Below, piece after piece: positions 49,734-58,557 of a stretch of 64,000 nucleotides of DNA. Position 1 is the stretch's first letter. Every line of letters begins with the position of its first letter. The position numbers were made by a program, and so were the translations under genes. The notes under the pieces are model-generated. The model made no database searches. It saw only the letters and a program-made list of their open reading frames with translations, and was not told the origin of the DNA. Source of the stretch: Clavibacter michiganensis (GTDB taxonomy: Bacteria > Actinomycetota > Actinomycetes > Actinomycetales > Microbacteriaceae); the NCBI RefSeq assembly GCF_021216655.1, contig NZ_CP080437.1, positions 868,001 through 932,000 on the forward strand. The letters run 5' to 3'.

Positions 49734-50552
49734 TCAGGCCGCGATCGCGCCGGTGCCGAGGAGCACCAGGAGCACGACGCCGAGGGCGACGCGGTAGACC
49801 ACGAAGGGCATGAACGTGCGGGTGGAGATGTACCGCATCAGGCCCGCGATGACCGCGAGGCCCACGATGAACGCGATGAGGGTCGCGACCGCGGTCTGCC
49901 CGGCACCGGCCTGGCCGGTCTCGTCGAAGCTCTTCACGAGCTCGTACAGGCCGCTGCCGAAGACGGCGGGCACGGCGAGGAGGAACGAGTACTCCGCGGC
50001 GACCGGCCGGGAGTAGCCGAACGCGCGCGCGGCCGTGGTGGTCGCGCCCGAGCGGGAGACACCGGGGACGAGGGCGAGCGCCTGCGCGATGCCGATGCTC
50101 ACGCCGTGCCCGTACGTCATGTCCTTCTCGAGGCGGTCGCTGCGGCTGTAGCGGTCGGCGAGGCCGAGCAGGATGCCGAAGACGATGAGCACGATCGCGA
50201 CGATCCAGAGCGAGCGGAACGTGGAGCGGATGGTGTCCTGGAAGAGGTAGCCCGCGATGCCGATGGGGATGGTGCCGATGATGACGAGCCAGCCCATGCG
50301 CACGTCCGGGTCGCCCTTCGGCATGCCGCCGCGGAGCGAGCGGGACCAGGCCGAGAGGACCTTGCCGATGCGCTTCCGGAAGAACACCACGACCGCGAGC
50401 TCGGTGCCGAGCTGCGTGATGGCGGTGAACGTGGCGCCCGGGTCGCCGCCCATGAAGAGCCCGGCGATGCGGAGGTGCGCGCTCGAGGAGATGGGCAGGA
50501 ATTCGGTCAGACCCTGGACGAGGCCCAGGATGATCGCCTCGAGATAGCTCAA
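49734..50552 (-). CDS. uppP: Undecaprenyl-diphosphatase
   Basis: Recycles undecaprenyl diphosphate to the monophosphate carrier for cell-wall synthesis. It is a 272-residue membrane protein with about eight helices. The conserved motifs are GLVQGLTEFLPISSSAHL near the start, with the catalytic Glu, and LVPGVSRSGATTTAARAFG near residue 165, with the catalytic Arg. The start appears to be TTG, with GGAG eight bases before it; no better codon gives the MSYLEAIILG beginning. Probably co-transcribed with the M20 peptidase and mshC. Confidence 0.94.
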   Translation of the reverse strand: MSYLEAIILGLVQGLTEFLPISSSAHLRIAGLFMGGDPGATFTAITQLGTELAVVVFFRKRIGKVLSAWSRSLRGGMPKGDPDVRMGWLVIIGTIPIGIAGYLFQDTIRSTFRSLWIVAIVLIVFGILLGLADRYSRSDRLEKDMTYGHGVSIGIAQALALVPGVSRSGATTTAARAFGYSRPVAAEYSFLLAVPAVFGSGLYELVKSFDETGQAGAGQTAVATLIAFIVGLAVIAGLMRYISTRTFMPFVVYRVALGVVLLVLLGTGAIAA

Positions 50553-50594
50553 GCGTGCGCTCCACGTGTCGGGTGGCCCACCTGGGGCTCGGAT

Positions 50595-51905
50595 CTAGTA
50601 GTTCAGGAGGAGGTCGCGGAGGACCTGCCTCCCGAAGACTAGTGCGTCGAGCGGGACCCTCTCGTCGACGCCGTGGAACATCGACGGGAAGTCCATGGAG
50701 GCCGGGAGCTTGAGCGGCGCGAACCCGTATCCGGTGATCCCGAGGAGGCTGAGCGCCTTGTTGTCGGTGCCGCCCGAGAGCATGTAGGGCAGGACCTCGG
50801 CCTCGGGGTCGTGCGCCCCGAGGGTCGCGACCATGGCGTCGACGAGCGGCCCCTCGAAGGGGTTCTCGAGGCCGACGTCCTGGTGCACGATGCGCACCTC
50901 GACGCCCTCGCCGGCGAGCTCCCGGACTCGGGCGAGCACCTCCTCCTCCTCGCCCGGCAGGACGCGGATGTCGATGAGCGCCTCCGCCGTGTCGGGGATC
51001 ACGTTGTGCTTGTAGCCCGCGTGGAGCAGCGTCGGGTTCGTGGTCGTGCGCAGCGTCGCGGCGATGAACTTCGACGCCGTGCCCGTGGCGATCGCGAGGT
51101 CGTCGGGGGTCACCTGCGTCGGGTCGGCCCCGACGATGCGGGCGATCTCGTCGAGCAGCTGGCGCGTCGTGTCGGTGAGGTGGACGGGCCACTCCTCCAT
51201 GCCGATCCGGGCGACCGCACCGGCGAGGCGCGTGACGGCGTTGTCGCGGTTGACCTGCGAGCCGTGACCGGCGGTGCCGGTGGCGACGAGGCGGATCCAG
51301 ACCAGGGCCTTCTCGCCCGTCTGCAGCAGGTAGGCGCGCTTCCCGGCGAGGTCGATGGAGTAGCCGCCGACCTCGCTGATCGCCTCGGTGGCGCCCGCGA
51401 ACCACTCGGGCCGGTTCTCGACGACGTAGGCGGAGCCGAGCACGCCGCCCGCCTCCTCGTCGGAGAAGAAGCCCATGATCAGGTCGCGCTCGGGGGCGCG
51501 GCCGGACGTGATGATCTCCTGCAGCGCCGTGATCATCATCGCGTCCATGTTCTTCATGTCCACGGCGCCGCGGCCCCAGAGCATGCCGTCCTTGATGACG
51601 CCGCCGAACGGGTCGACCGACCAGTTCGCGGGGTCGGCCGGGACCACGTCGAGGTGGCCGTGGACGACGAGCGCGGGCTTGTCCCTGTTGCGTCCCGGGA
51701 TGCGCGCGAGGACGCTCGTGCGGCCGGGCGCGGCGTCGATGAGCTCGGGCGCGAGCCCCAGGTCCTTGAGATGCTGCTCGACGTACTCCGCGGCCTCCGT
51801 CTCCCCCTCCGACCGGCCCTCGCCGTGGTTGGTGGTGTCGAACCGGATGAGGTCGCGGGCGATCCGGGCGGTGGCGTCGAGGTCGTCGGGGAGCGTGTCG
51901 GTCAT
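50595..51905 (-). CDS. M20/M25/M40 family zinc metallopeptidase
   Basis: A dipeptidase or deacylase-like hydrolase of 436 residues. Zinc ligands are visible in LVVHGHLDVVPADPANW (near residue 83), GRGAVDMKNMDAMM, FFSDEEAGGVLGSAY (near 150, with the catalytic Glu) and LSGGTDNKA near the C-terminus. The dimerisation lid lies between about 195 and 315. Relatives act on peptides or acylated amino acids; no specific substrate is evident. The start is ATG. It is first in the M20-uppP-mshC run. Confidence 0.9.
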   Translation of the reverse strand: MTDTLPDDLDATARIARDLIRFDTTNHGEGRSEGETEAAEYVEQHLKDLGLAPELIDAAPGRTSVLARIPGRNRDKPALVVHGHLDVVPADPANWSVDPFGGVIKDGMLWGRGAVDMKNMDAMMITALQEIITSGRAPERDLIMGFFSDEEAGGVLGSAYVVENRPEWFAGATEAISEVGGYSIDLAGKRAYLLQTGEKALVWIRLVATGTAGHGSQVNRDNAVTRLAGAVARIGMEEWPVHLTDTTRQLLDEIARIVGADPTQVTPDDLAIATGTASKFIAATLRTTTNPTLLHAGYKHNVIPDTAEALIDIRVLPGEEEEVLARVRELAGEGVEVRIVHQDVGLENPFEGPLVDAMVATLGAHDPEAEVLPYMLSGGTDNKALSLLGITGYGFAPLKLPASMDFPSMFHGVDERVPLDALVFGRQVLRDLLLNY

Positions 51906-52019
51906 GGGTCCACGCTATCGAGGCCGGACGCGGGCGTCCTGCCGCCGGGTGGTCGGAGAGCCTCCCGGGCCGTGCTAATGTCGTCTCTCGGCAGCCGGAG
52001 ACGGCGGGCCGCACATCCT

Positions 52020-52105
52020 GTCCGGATGGCGGAATTGGTAGACGCGCTAGCTTGAGGTGCTAGTGCCCGTATTAGGGCGTGGGGGTTCAAGTCCCCCTTC
52101 GGACA
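52020..52105 (+). tRNA. tRNA-Leu (anticodon GAG)
   Basis: The 86-base sequence folds as a class II tRNA. The acceptor is GTCCGGA against TTCGGAC, the anticodon arm CTAGC-TTGAGGT-GCTAG puts GAG at the anticodon, a long variable arm (GCCCGTATTAGGGC) follows, and the T arm is GGGGG-TTCAAGT-CCCCC. The CCA end is not encoded. TAATGT at 51977 may be its -10 element. It reads CUC and, by wobble, CUU leucine codons; CUC is abundant in these genes. Confidence 0.95.
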
Positions 52106-52111
52106 CACACG

Positions 52112-52147
52112 AGAGCCGGTCGGATCCACGAGGATCCGGCCGGCTCT
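52112..52147 (+). terminator. tRNA-Leu terminator
   Basis: 16-bp stem AGAGCCGGTCGGATCC with one G-T pair and an ACGA loop, followed by TTCCTCG, seven bases after the tRNA. Confidence 0.8.
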
Positions 52148-52241
52148 TCCTCGTTCCGGCCGCGCTCCGCTCTTCTCGCGGCGCGCCCGGCTACAGTCGC
52201 ACTCGGCCCGCACGAGGGTCACGACCCGAGAGCGAGATCCG

Positions 52242-53258
52242 ATGACCGTCGTCGACAGCGCCGTGTACGTCCAGGGGGTCCGCACCGCGGATCCCGAGAG
52301 CCTCGACGAGACGTTCGAGGTGATGCGGGAGCGCCAGGGCCTCGCGTGGATCGGCCTGTACCGGCCGGACCCGGAGGAGCTGCACCGCGTCGCCGACGAG
52401 TTCGGCCTGCACCCGCTCGCCGTCGAGGACGCGCTCAGCGGGCACCAGCGCTCGAAGATGGAGCGCTACGGCGACACCTGGTTCGTGGTGCTCCGCCCCG
52501 CGCGCTACGTCGACGCCGACGAGCGCGTCGAGTTCGGGGAGCTGCACGTCTTCGTCGGGCCCGACTTCGTCGTCACCATCCGCCACGCGGAGTCACCCGA
52601 CCTCGCCGCCGTCCGGCACCGCCTCGAGGAGGACCGCGAGCTCCTCGCGCTCGGGCCGCGCGCCGTCATGTACGCGATCCTCGACCAGGTCGTCGACGAG
52701 TACGGCCCCGTCGCGGCGGGCCTCGAGGACGACGTCGACGAGATCGAGGACCAGATCTTCGGCGCCGACCCAGACGTCTCCCGCCGCATCTACGCGCTGA
52801 TGCGCGAGGTCACCGCGTTCCAGCGGGCGACGGCGCCGCTCGGCTCCATCCTCGACGACCTCCGCCAGCGCGCCGAGGAGCACGACGTGGACCTCGAGCT
52901 CCGCCGCGGATTCCGCGACGTGCACGACCACGTCATCCGGGTCGCCGAGCGCGCCGACGCCTTCCGCACGCTGCTGCAGAACGCGCTCACCGTGCACACG
53001 ACGCTCGTCGGCCAGCGCCAGAACGACGAGATGAAGAAGCTCACCGAGACGAGCCTCGCCCAGAACGACCAGGTGAAGCGGATCTCCTCCTGGGCCGCGA
53101 TCCTGTTCGCGCCGACGCTCGTCGGCACCATCTACGGCATGAACTTCGTGAACATGCCGGAGCTGAAGTGGACCTACGGCTACCCGCTCGCGCTCGGCCT
53201 CATGGTCGTGATGGGCGTGATCCTCTACGCGGCGTTCCGGAAGCGCGGCTGGATCTGA
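52242..53258 (+). CDS. corA: CorA family magnesium/cobalt transporter
   Basis: A pentameric divalent-cation channel in the cytoplasmic membrane. The 338 residues have a large soluble N-terminal domain (HPLAVEDALSGHQRSKMERY is a hallmark, near residue 58), a long helix, and two C-terminal transmembrane helices. The selectivity motif YGMNF is near residue 300, between the helices. The C-terminus is basic (RKRGWI). The ATG start is the only likely one. Alone between the tRNA and an epimerase-like gene. Confidence 0.95.
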   Translation: MTVVDSAVYVQGVRTADPESLDETFEVMRERQGLAWIGLYRPDPEELHRVADEFGLHPLAVEDALSGHQRSKMERYGDTWFVVLRPARYVDADERVEFGELHVFVGPDFVVTIRHAESPDLAAVRHRLEEDRELLALGPRAVMYAILDQVVDEYGPVAAGLEDDVDEIEDQIFGADPDVSRRIYALMREVTAFQRATAPLGSILDDLRQRAEEHDVDLELRRGFRDVHDHVIRVAERADAFRTLLQNALTVHTTLVGQRQNDEMKKLTETSLAQNDQVKRISSWAAILFAPTLVGTIYGMNFVNMPELKWTYGYPLALGLMVVMGVILYAAFRKRGWI

Positions 53259-53302
53259 TCCCCGGGCGAGTCGGCCGTCCGGCGCGGCGCTAGGGTGACG
53301 GG

Positions 53303-54268
53303 ATGCGCGTCGTCGTCATCGGAGCCACCGGCCACATAGGGACCTTCCTCGTCCCCCGACTCGTCGAATCCGGGCACGACGTCGTCGCGGTGAGCCGCGG
53401 CACGCGCGAGCCCTACCGCGAGTCGCCCCTGTGGGATCGGGTCGAGCGCGTGCGCGTCGACCGCGACGCCGAGGACGCCGCCGGCACCTTCGCCGATCGG
53501 ATCGCCGCGCTCTCCCCCGAGGTCGTCGTCGACCTGGTCTGCTTCACGCCGGAGTCCGCGCGTCACCTCGTCGAGGGGCTCCGCGGACGCGTGCGGCACC
53601 TCGTGCACATCGGCAGCATCTGGACCCACGGCCTCAGCACCTCCCTGCCGCTGCGCGAGGACGACCCCAAGGAGCCGTTCGGCGAGTACGGCGTGCAGAA
53701 GGCGGAGATCGAGCGCTACCTGATCGCCGAGTCGCGGTCGGGCGGCGTGCCGTGCACGGTGGTGCACCCGGGTCACATCAGCGGCGGCGGCTGGCCCGTG
53801 ATCACGCCCGTGGGCAACCTCGACCCCGCGGTGTGGACCGCGCTCGCGACCGGCGGCCCGCTCGCCGTGCCGGGTTCGGGCAGCGAGACCATGCACCACG
53901 TGCACGCCGACGACGTCGCGCAGGTCGTTCAGCTCGCGATCGCGAACCGCGAGACGAGCGTCGGCGAGAGCTTCCACGCCGTCTCGGACCGCGCGCTCTC
54001 GGTGCGCGGCTTCGCCCGGGCGGCAGCCGCCTGGTTCGGCCGCGAGCCCGAGCTGGAGCACCTCGACTGGGACGGCTTCCGCGCCCGGACCGAGCCGGAT
54101 CACGCCGACGCCAGCTGGGAGCACCTCAGCCGCAGCCACGTCGCGAGCATCGACAAGGCCCGCGACGTCCTCGGCTACTCGCCCCGGTTCACGAGCGAGG
54201 AGGCCGCACGCGAGGCGGTCGAGTGGATGGTCCGCGCGGGCGAGCTGGACGTCCCGCTCCCCCGCTGA
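53303..54268 (+). CDS. NAD-dependent epimerase/dehydratase family protein
   Basis: A 321-residue extended SDR with the dinucleotide motif VIGATGHIGTFLVPRL at the start and LVHIGSIWTHG near residue 105. The YGVQKAEIERYL segment near 130 supplies the Tyr-x3-Lys catalytic pair (Y-GVQ-K). The region HHVHADDVAQVVQLAI near 200 is also typical. The sugar-nucleotide or other substrate is not evident. It ends close to the convergent J-domain gene (8 bases), with no separate terminator visible. Confidence 0.85.
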   Translation: MRVVVIGATGHIGTFLVPRLVESGHDVVAVSRGTREPYRESPLWDRVERVRVDRDAEDAAGTFADRIAALSPEVVVDLVCFTPESARHLVEGLRGRVRHLVHIGSIWTHGLSTSLPLREDDPKEPFGEYGVQKAEIERYLIAESRSGGVPCTVVHPGHISGGGWPVITPVGNLDPAVWTALATGGPLAVPGSGSETMHHVHADDVAQVVQLAIANRETSVGESFHAVSDRALSVRGFARAAAAWFGREPELEHLDWDGFRARTEPDHADASWEHLSRSHVASIDKARDVLGYSPRFTSEEAAREAVEWMVRAGELDVPLPR

Positions 54269-54276
54269 CCCGCACG

Positions 54277-55617
54277 CTAGACGAAGCGCGCGTCGAGCAC
54301 CAGGCGCGTGCGGACCGCCAGCAGGCGCTCCGCATCCATGGCGTGCAGGCCGGGAAGGCCGGCGGCGACGTGGTCGGCGAGGAGCGTGCGGGCGACCGCG
54401 TATGCGGGCAGCGCGTGCGGGTCGTCGGCCGCGTGGAGGACGACGGGCGCGGCACCGAGGACCCCGGACGGCAGCGAGAGCACGAGGCCGACCACGGGCA
54501 CGTCCATCTCGCGGGCGAGCGCACGGGCGCGGGCGTCGAGGCCGCGGAGCGCGGCGGCGCGCGCCGATGGATCCGTGGCGGCGGCGGATCCCGCGGGCAC
54601 CGACTCGACCGCGACGAGCCCCTGCGGCCCGAGCACGAGGTGGTCGATCGCATCGCCCGAGCGCGGCACGGCCACGCCGTTCCAGAACGCGTACGACGGC
54701 CCGAGCTCCATCAGCTCGCGCGCGGTCTCCTCCTGGGCCACGGCGGCCCGCAGCGCCTCGGAGGCGGCCGCGGGCACCTCGGCGACGAGGTCGGGCGCGT
54801 AGGCGTCCGCCTCGAAGCGCCGGCGCAGCCCCTCGAGGCGCGCGAGCCGCGCGCTGTAGGCGGCCATGAGGTCGGGGTAGGCGCGGAGGGCCCGCTCGTG
54901 CGCGATGGCCTCCTCCTGCAGCCGCTCCGCCGCGCGGCGTCGCGGCTCCTCGGAGCGGTGCCAGGCTCGTCCGATCGGACCCGCGGCGGCGAGGCCGGCG
55001 GCCGCGCCCACGACGAGGCCCACGGCGGCGGCCAGCGCGCCCAGGCCGGAGACGAGCAGGACGAGGGCGAGCAGGACGCCGAGCACGGGCGGTGCGATCG
55101 CGCGCGCACGCCGGACGTAGGGCTCCGGCCGGTCGGACAGCGCGGTGCCGCCTCGCGGCGGAACCGGGGCTGCGGGAACGGACGGCTCCGCGGGATCCGC
55201 CAGCCACTCGCGCACGAGGGCCAGGTAGCGGAGGCGGGCGAAGCCGCCCGGGTGCCCGAAGCTTCGGGTGCGCGCGGCGGGACGGGCGCGCGGCGCGCCG
55301 GGTCGTCCGCGGCGGGACGCCGGGTCCCACGCCTCGCCCGCCGAGGTGGAGCCCGGGGATGCGGGGTGCGCGCGGCCGACGGGATCCTCGGGGGCCGGGG
55401 CCTCGCGGAGCGTGCGCTCGTAGCGGGCGCGGCTCTCGGGATCGCCCACGGCCTCGAACGCGTCGCGCACGGCCTGGAACGCGTCGGCGCTGCCGCCCAT
55501 GTCCGGGTGCGCGTCGCGCACGCGGCGGCGGTAGGCGCGGCGGATCTCGTCCTGGGACGCGGACGGCTCGACGCCGAGCACGGCGTACGCGTCGGCATCG
55601 CGCGACGGGACGGGCAT
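54277..55617 (-). CDS. J-domain protein with membrane hairpin and NERD-like region
   Basis: A 446-residue protein. The J domain (1-70) is complete: DAYAVLGVEPSASQDEIRRAYRRRV and the DnaK-activating HPD in DAHPDMGG. A Pro/Arg/Ser-rich linker follows. A pair of hydrophobic segments near 185-235 (VLGVLLALVLLVSGLGALAA and the next) forms a membrane hairpin. Then comes a coiled, Ala/Glu-rich stretch. A C-terminal region (AIDHLVLGPQGLVAVESVPAG) resembles the core of NERD nuclease-like domains but lacks the usual lysine. The ATG at 55617 is chosen; the upstream open frame lacks homology. The role is unknown; it may tether DnaK at the membrane. Confidence 0.75.
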   Translation of the reverse strand: MPVPSRDADAYAVLGVEPSASQDEIRRAYRRRVRDAHPDMGGSADAFQAVRDAFEAVGDPESRARYERTLREAPAPEDPVGRAHPASPGSTSAGEAWDPASRRGRPGAPRARPAARTRSFGHPGGFARLRYLALVREWLADPAEPSVPAAPVPPRGGTALSDRPEPYVRRARAIAPPVLGVLLALVLLVSGLGALAAAVGLVVGAAAGLAAAGPIGRAWHRSEEPRRRAAERLQEEAIAHERALRAYPDLMAAYSARLARLEGLRRRFEADAYAPDLVAEVPAAASEALRAAVAQEETARELMELGPSYAFWNGVAVPRSGDAIDHLVLGPQGLVAVESVPAGSAAATDPSARAAALRGLDARARALAREMDVPVVGLVLSLPSGVLGAAPVVLHAADDPHALPAYAVARTLLADHVAAGLPGLHAMDAERLLAVRTRLVLDARFV

Positions 55618-55867
55618 CGGTGGCTCCTCGCGGGAACCGGTCGGGCGGCTCCCAGGATCACGAGCGTAGGCGAGCGCGCCTGGACGACGCCCGAGCGCGC
55701 GTCCACGCCTGGCGGTACAGCACGACAGCGCGCGCGCCCGCCCGCGCCGCGCGCGTGATAGCACCGGAGGGCGACCGCTGGCGAACTTCGCGCATCCGGG
55801 TCGACTGCGTAGGGTGAGCCACCGCCGATGCCCCTCCCGGTGACCGACACATCCTGAGGAGACCGAC

Positions 55868-56509
55868 ATGTGGGACTTCCTGTCCTCCCGCGCCGACCAG
55901 ATCGCGTTCTCCGCGTGGCAGCACCTCAGCCTCGTGGTGCAGTGCCTCGTGCTCGCGACCCTGATCGCCGTGGGGATCGCGGCGCTGGTCTACCGCAGCC
56001 GCCCGCTGAGCTCGCTGGCCAACAGCGTCTCGGCGATCGGGCTGACGCTCCCCGCGTTCGCGCTGGTGGGGCTGCTCATCGCGCCGCTCGGCTTCGGCGT
56101 CGCGCCGGCCGTCGCGGTCGTCACGTTCTTCGCCGTGCTGCCCATCCTGCGGAACGCGGTGGTCGGCCTCACCGGGATCGACCCCGCGATCGTGGAGTCC
56201 GCGCGCGGCATCGGCGTGGGCCGCGTCCGCACGCTGCTGCGCGTCGAGCTGCCCCTGGCCTGGCCCGTCATCCTCGGCGGCATCCGCGTCTCCGCGCAGA
56301 TGGTGATGGGGATCGCCGCCGTCGCCGCATATGTGCTCGGCCCCGGGCTCGGCGGCTTCATCTTCTCCGGGCTCTCCCGCCTCGGCGGCGCGAACGCGAC
56401 CGAGTCCGTCCTCACGGGCGTCATCGGCGTCGTCCTGCTCGCCCTCCTGCTCGACCTCGTCCTCGTCGGCATCGGCCGGCTCACCACTCCGAGAGGCATC
56501 CGTGTCTGA
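55868..56509 (+). CDS. Osmoprotectant ABC transporter permease (OpuC-type)
   Basis: The first membrane component of a glycine betaine/carnitine/choline-type importer. The 213 residues have about six helices. The permease signature SARGIGVGRVRTLLRVELPLAWPVILGGIR (the EAA loop) lies near residue 115. The ATG follows a GAGGAG ribosome-binding site. The next gene starts eight bases before its stop. Expression is presumably osmotic; TAGGGT about 60 bases upstream may be its -10 element. The 250-base gap before it, shared with the J-domain gene, has no other gene. Confidence 0.9.
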   Translation: MWDFLSSRADQIAFSAWQHLSLVVQCLVLATLIAVGIAALVYRSRPLSSLANSVSAIGLTLPAFALVGLLIAPLGFGVAPAVAVVTFFAVLPILRNAVVGLTGIDPAIVESARGIGVGRVRTLLRVELPLAWPVILGGIRVSAQMVMGIAAVAAYVLGPGLGGFIFSGLSRLGGANATESVLTGVIGVVLLALLLDLVLVGIGRLTTPRGIRV

Positions 56510-57791
56510 GACCACCACCACCCCCGAGATCAGCGGCCGCTCGATCCTGCTCGACGGCGTCACCAAGCGGTACCCGGGACAGGCGAAGCCCGCCGTCGAC
56601 GGGATCACGCTGGAGATCCCCGCCGGCAAGATCGTCATGCTCGTCGGCCCGTCCGGCTGCGGCAAGACGACGACGCTCAAGATGATCAACCGCCTCATCG
56701 AGCCCACGGAGGGCCGCGTCGTCCTCGGCGACGAGGACGTGACGGCCATCGACGGCGACGAGCTGCGGCGCCGCATCGGCTACGTGATCCAGGCCGGCGG
56801 GCTCTTCCCGCACATGACCGTCGCGGCGAACATCGCGGTGGTGCCGAAGATGCTCGGCTGGGACGCCGCCCGCATCCGCGCCCGCGTCGACGAGCTGCTC
56901 GAGCTGGTCTCGCTCGATCCCGAGCAGTACCGCGACCGCTACCCGAAGGAGCTCTCCGGCGGCCAGCAGCAGCGCGTCGGCGTGGCCCGCGCGCTCGCGG
57001 CCGACCCGCCCGTGCTGCTCATGGACGAGCCGTTCGGCGCGGTGGACCCGATCACCCGCCAGCGCCTGCAGGACGAGCTGATCCGCATCCAGGCCGAGCT
57101 GCAGAAGACCATCGTCATCGTCACGCACGACTTCGACGAGGCCGTGAAGCTCGGCGACTGGATCGTCGTCTTCGCGGAGGGCGCGCGCATCGTGCAGTAC
57201 GACACCCCCGAGCGGATCCTCGCCGAGCCCGCCGACGCGTTCGTCGAGGAGTTCATCGGCTCGGGCGCCGGCCTCAAGCAGCTGACGCTGCGCCGCGTGG
57301 ACGAGGTGCCGCTCGCCGACGCCGTCATCGCGCACCCGGGGGACGCCGCGCGCGACGTGCTCGCCCGGATGGACGAGGTCGGCCACCAGCACGCGGTGGT
57401 CGTCGATGCCCGGAAGCGCCCGGTCCAGTGGCCCTCGCGCCGCCAGCTCGGCCGGATCGACGTCGTCGGCGGAGTCCCCGAGCCGCGGCTGCCGGTCATC
57501 GGCAACCGGGCGACCCTCAACGACGCCCTCGACACCATGCTCGTCTCGAGCGCGGGCGCCGCGCTCGTCACCGGGCGCGGCGGGGCCTTCCTCGGCGTGA
57601 TCGACGTCGAGACGGTCATGGACGCCATCACGAGCGCCCGCGCCTCGGCGGCAGGCGGCGTCGAGGGCGCTCCCGTCGGCACGAACACCGGCACGATCGG
57701 CACCGTGGGGGCCGACGCCGCGCGGGCCGAGCAGGCCGCCGGATCCCCCGCCCCCGACTCCCCCGCCGCGCACGACGGGCAGGCCGGATGA
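56502..57791 (+). CDS. Osmoprotectant ABC transporter ATP-binding protein (OpuCA-like, tandem CBS)
   Basis: The ATPase of the importer, 429 residues. Walker A is VGPSGCGKTTTLKM near residue 45, the Q-loop VIQAGGLFPHM, the signature ELSGGQQQRVGVARALA near 150, Walker B VLLMDEPFGAVD and the switch His in VIVTHDFDEA. A CBS-pair region lies at about 265-375, which senses ionic strength in OpuA-type transporters. The last 50 residues are Ala/Gly/Pro-rich. The GTG follows GAGAGG. It overlaps both neighbours, so the operon is tightly coupled. Confidence 0.92.
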   Translation: MSETTTTPEISGRSILLDGVTKRYPGQAKPAVDGITLEIPAGKIVMLVGPSGCGKTTTLKMINRLIEPTEGRVVLGDEDVTAIDGDELRRRIGYVIQAGGLFPHMTVAANIAVVPKMLGWDAARIRARVDELLELVSLDPEQYRDRYPKELSGGQQQRVGVARALAADPPVLLMDEPFGAVDPITRQRLQDELIRIQAELQKTIVIVTHDFDEAVKLGDWIVVFAEGARIVQYDTPERILAEPADAFVEEFIGSGAGLKQLTLRRVDEVPLADAVIAHPGDAARDVLARMDEVGHQHAVVVDARKRPVQWPSRRQLGRIDVVGGVPEPRLPVIGNRATLNDALDTMLVSSAGAALVTGRGGAFLGVIDVETVMDAITSARASAAGGVEGAPVGTNTGTIGTVGADAARAEQAAGSPAPDSPAAHDGQAG

Positions 57792-58555
57792 GCGCCGTGA
57801 CCGAGGCCCGCACCGACGCCGTCGGCGGCGCGCAGAGCTGGCGCGGGCTCATCGCGCAGCCCGTCGCGATCGCCGCGGTGCTCGGCGCGTACCTCGTCTG
57901 GCTCGCCGTCGCGCCGCTCACCGCGGTCGAGCGCACCACTCTCGAACCCGCGGCGCTGGGAAGGTCGACGCTCGAGCACCTGGTGCTCACCTTCTCGGCT
58001 GCGGCGATCGTGCTGGTCATCGCGGTCCCGCTCGGCGTGCTGCTCACCCGCGGACGCTTCCGCGGCTACTCCGCGCCCGTGCTCGCGGTCGCGAACTTCG
58101 GCCAGGCGGCACCCGCGATCGGGCTCGTCGTGCTGCTGAGCATGGTGATGACGGGCAGCGGATTCACCGCGAGCCTGGTCGCCCTCGTGCTCTACGCCGC
58201 GCTCCCCGTGCTGCGCAACACCATGATCGGGATCCGCGGCGTCGACGAGCGCCTCGTCGAGGCCGGCCGTGGCATGGGCATGAGCCGTGCGTCCGTGCTC
58301 TTCCGCATCGAGCTCCCGCTCGCCGTGCCCGTCATGCTCGCCGGGATCCGCACCGCCCTGGTGCTGCTCGTCGGCACGGCGGCGCTCGCCGCGTTCGTCA
58401 ACGGGGGTGGGCTCGGCGTGCTCATCACCACCGGCGTCAGCCTCTACCTCTACCCCGTGCTCGTCTCGGGTGCCCTGCTCATCTCGCTGCTCGCGCTCGC
58501 GATCGACTGGCTCGGCCGCGTCGTCGAGCACGTCGCCCGCCCGAAGGGACTCTGA
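57788..58555 (+). CDS. Osmoprotectant ABC transporter permease (second)
   Basis: The second membrane subunit, 255 residues with about six helices, paralogous to the first permease. The EAA-like loop is EAGRGMGMSRASVLFRIELPLAVPVMLAGIRTA near residue 155. The ATG overlaps the stop of the ATPase (ATGA). The binding-protein gene begins two bases after its stop. The two different permeases suggest a heterodimeric channel of the OpuC type. Confidence 0.9.
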   Translation: MSAVTEARTDAVGGAQSWRGLIAQPVAIAAVLGAYLVWLAVAPLTAVERTTLEPAALGRSTLEHLVLTFSAAAIVLVIAVPLGVLLTRGRFRGYSAPVLAVANFGQAAPAIGLVVLLSMVMTGSGFTASLVALVLYAALPVLRNTMIGIRGVDERLVEAGRGMGMSRASVLFRIELPLAVPVMLAGIRTALVLLVGTAALAAFVNGGGLGVLITTGVSLYLYPVLVSGALLISLLALAIDWLGRVVEHVARPKGL

Positions 58556-58557
58556 CC

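Noticed and set aside
52020..52105. tRNA-Leu as a genomic-island attachment site
   Set aside because: No second copy of the tRNA 3' end and no integrase were seen in the flanking sequence.
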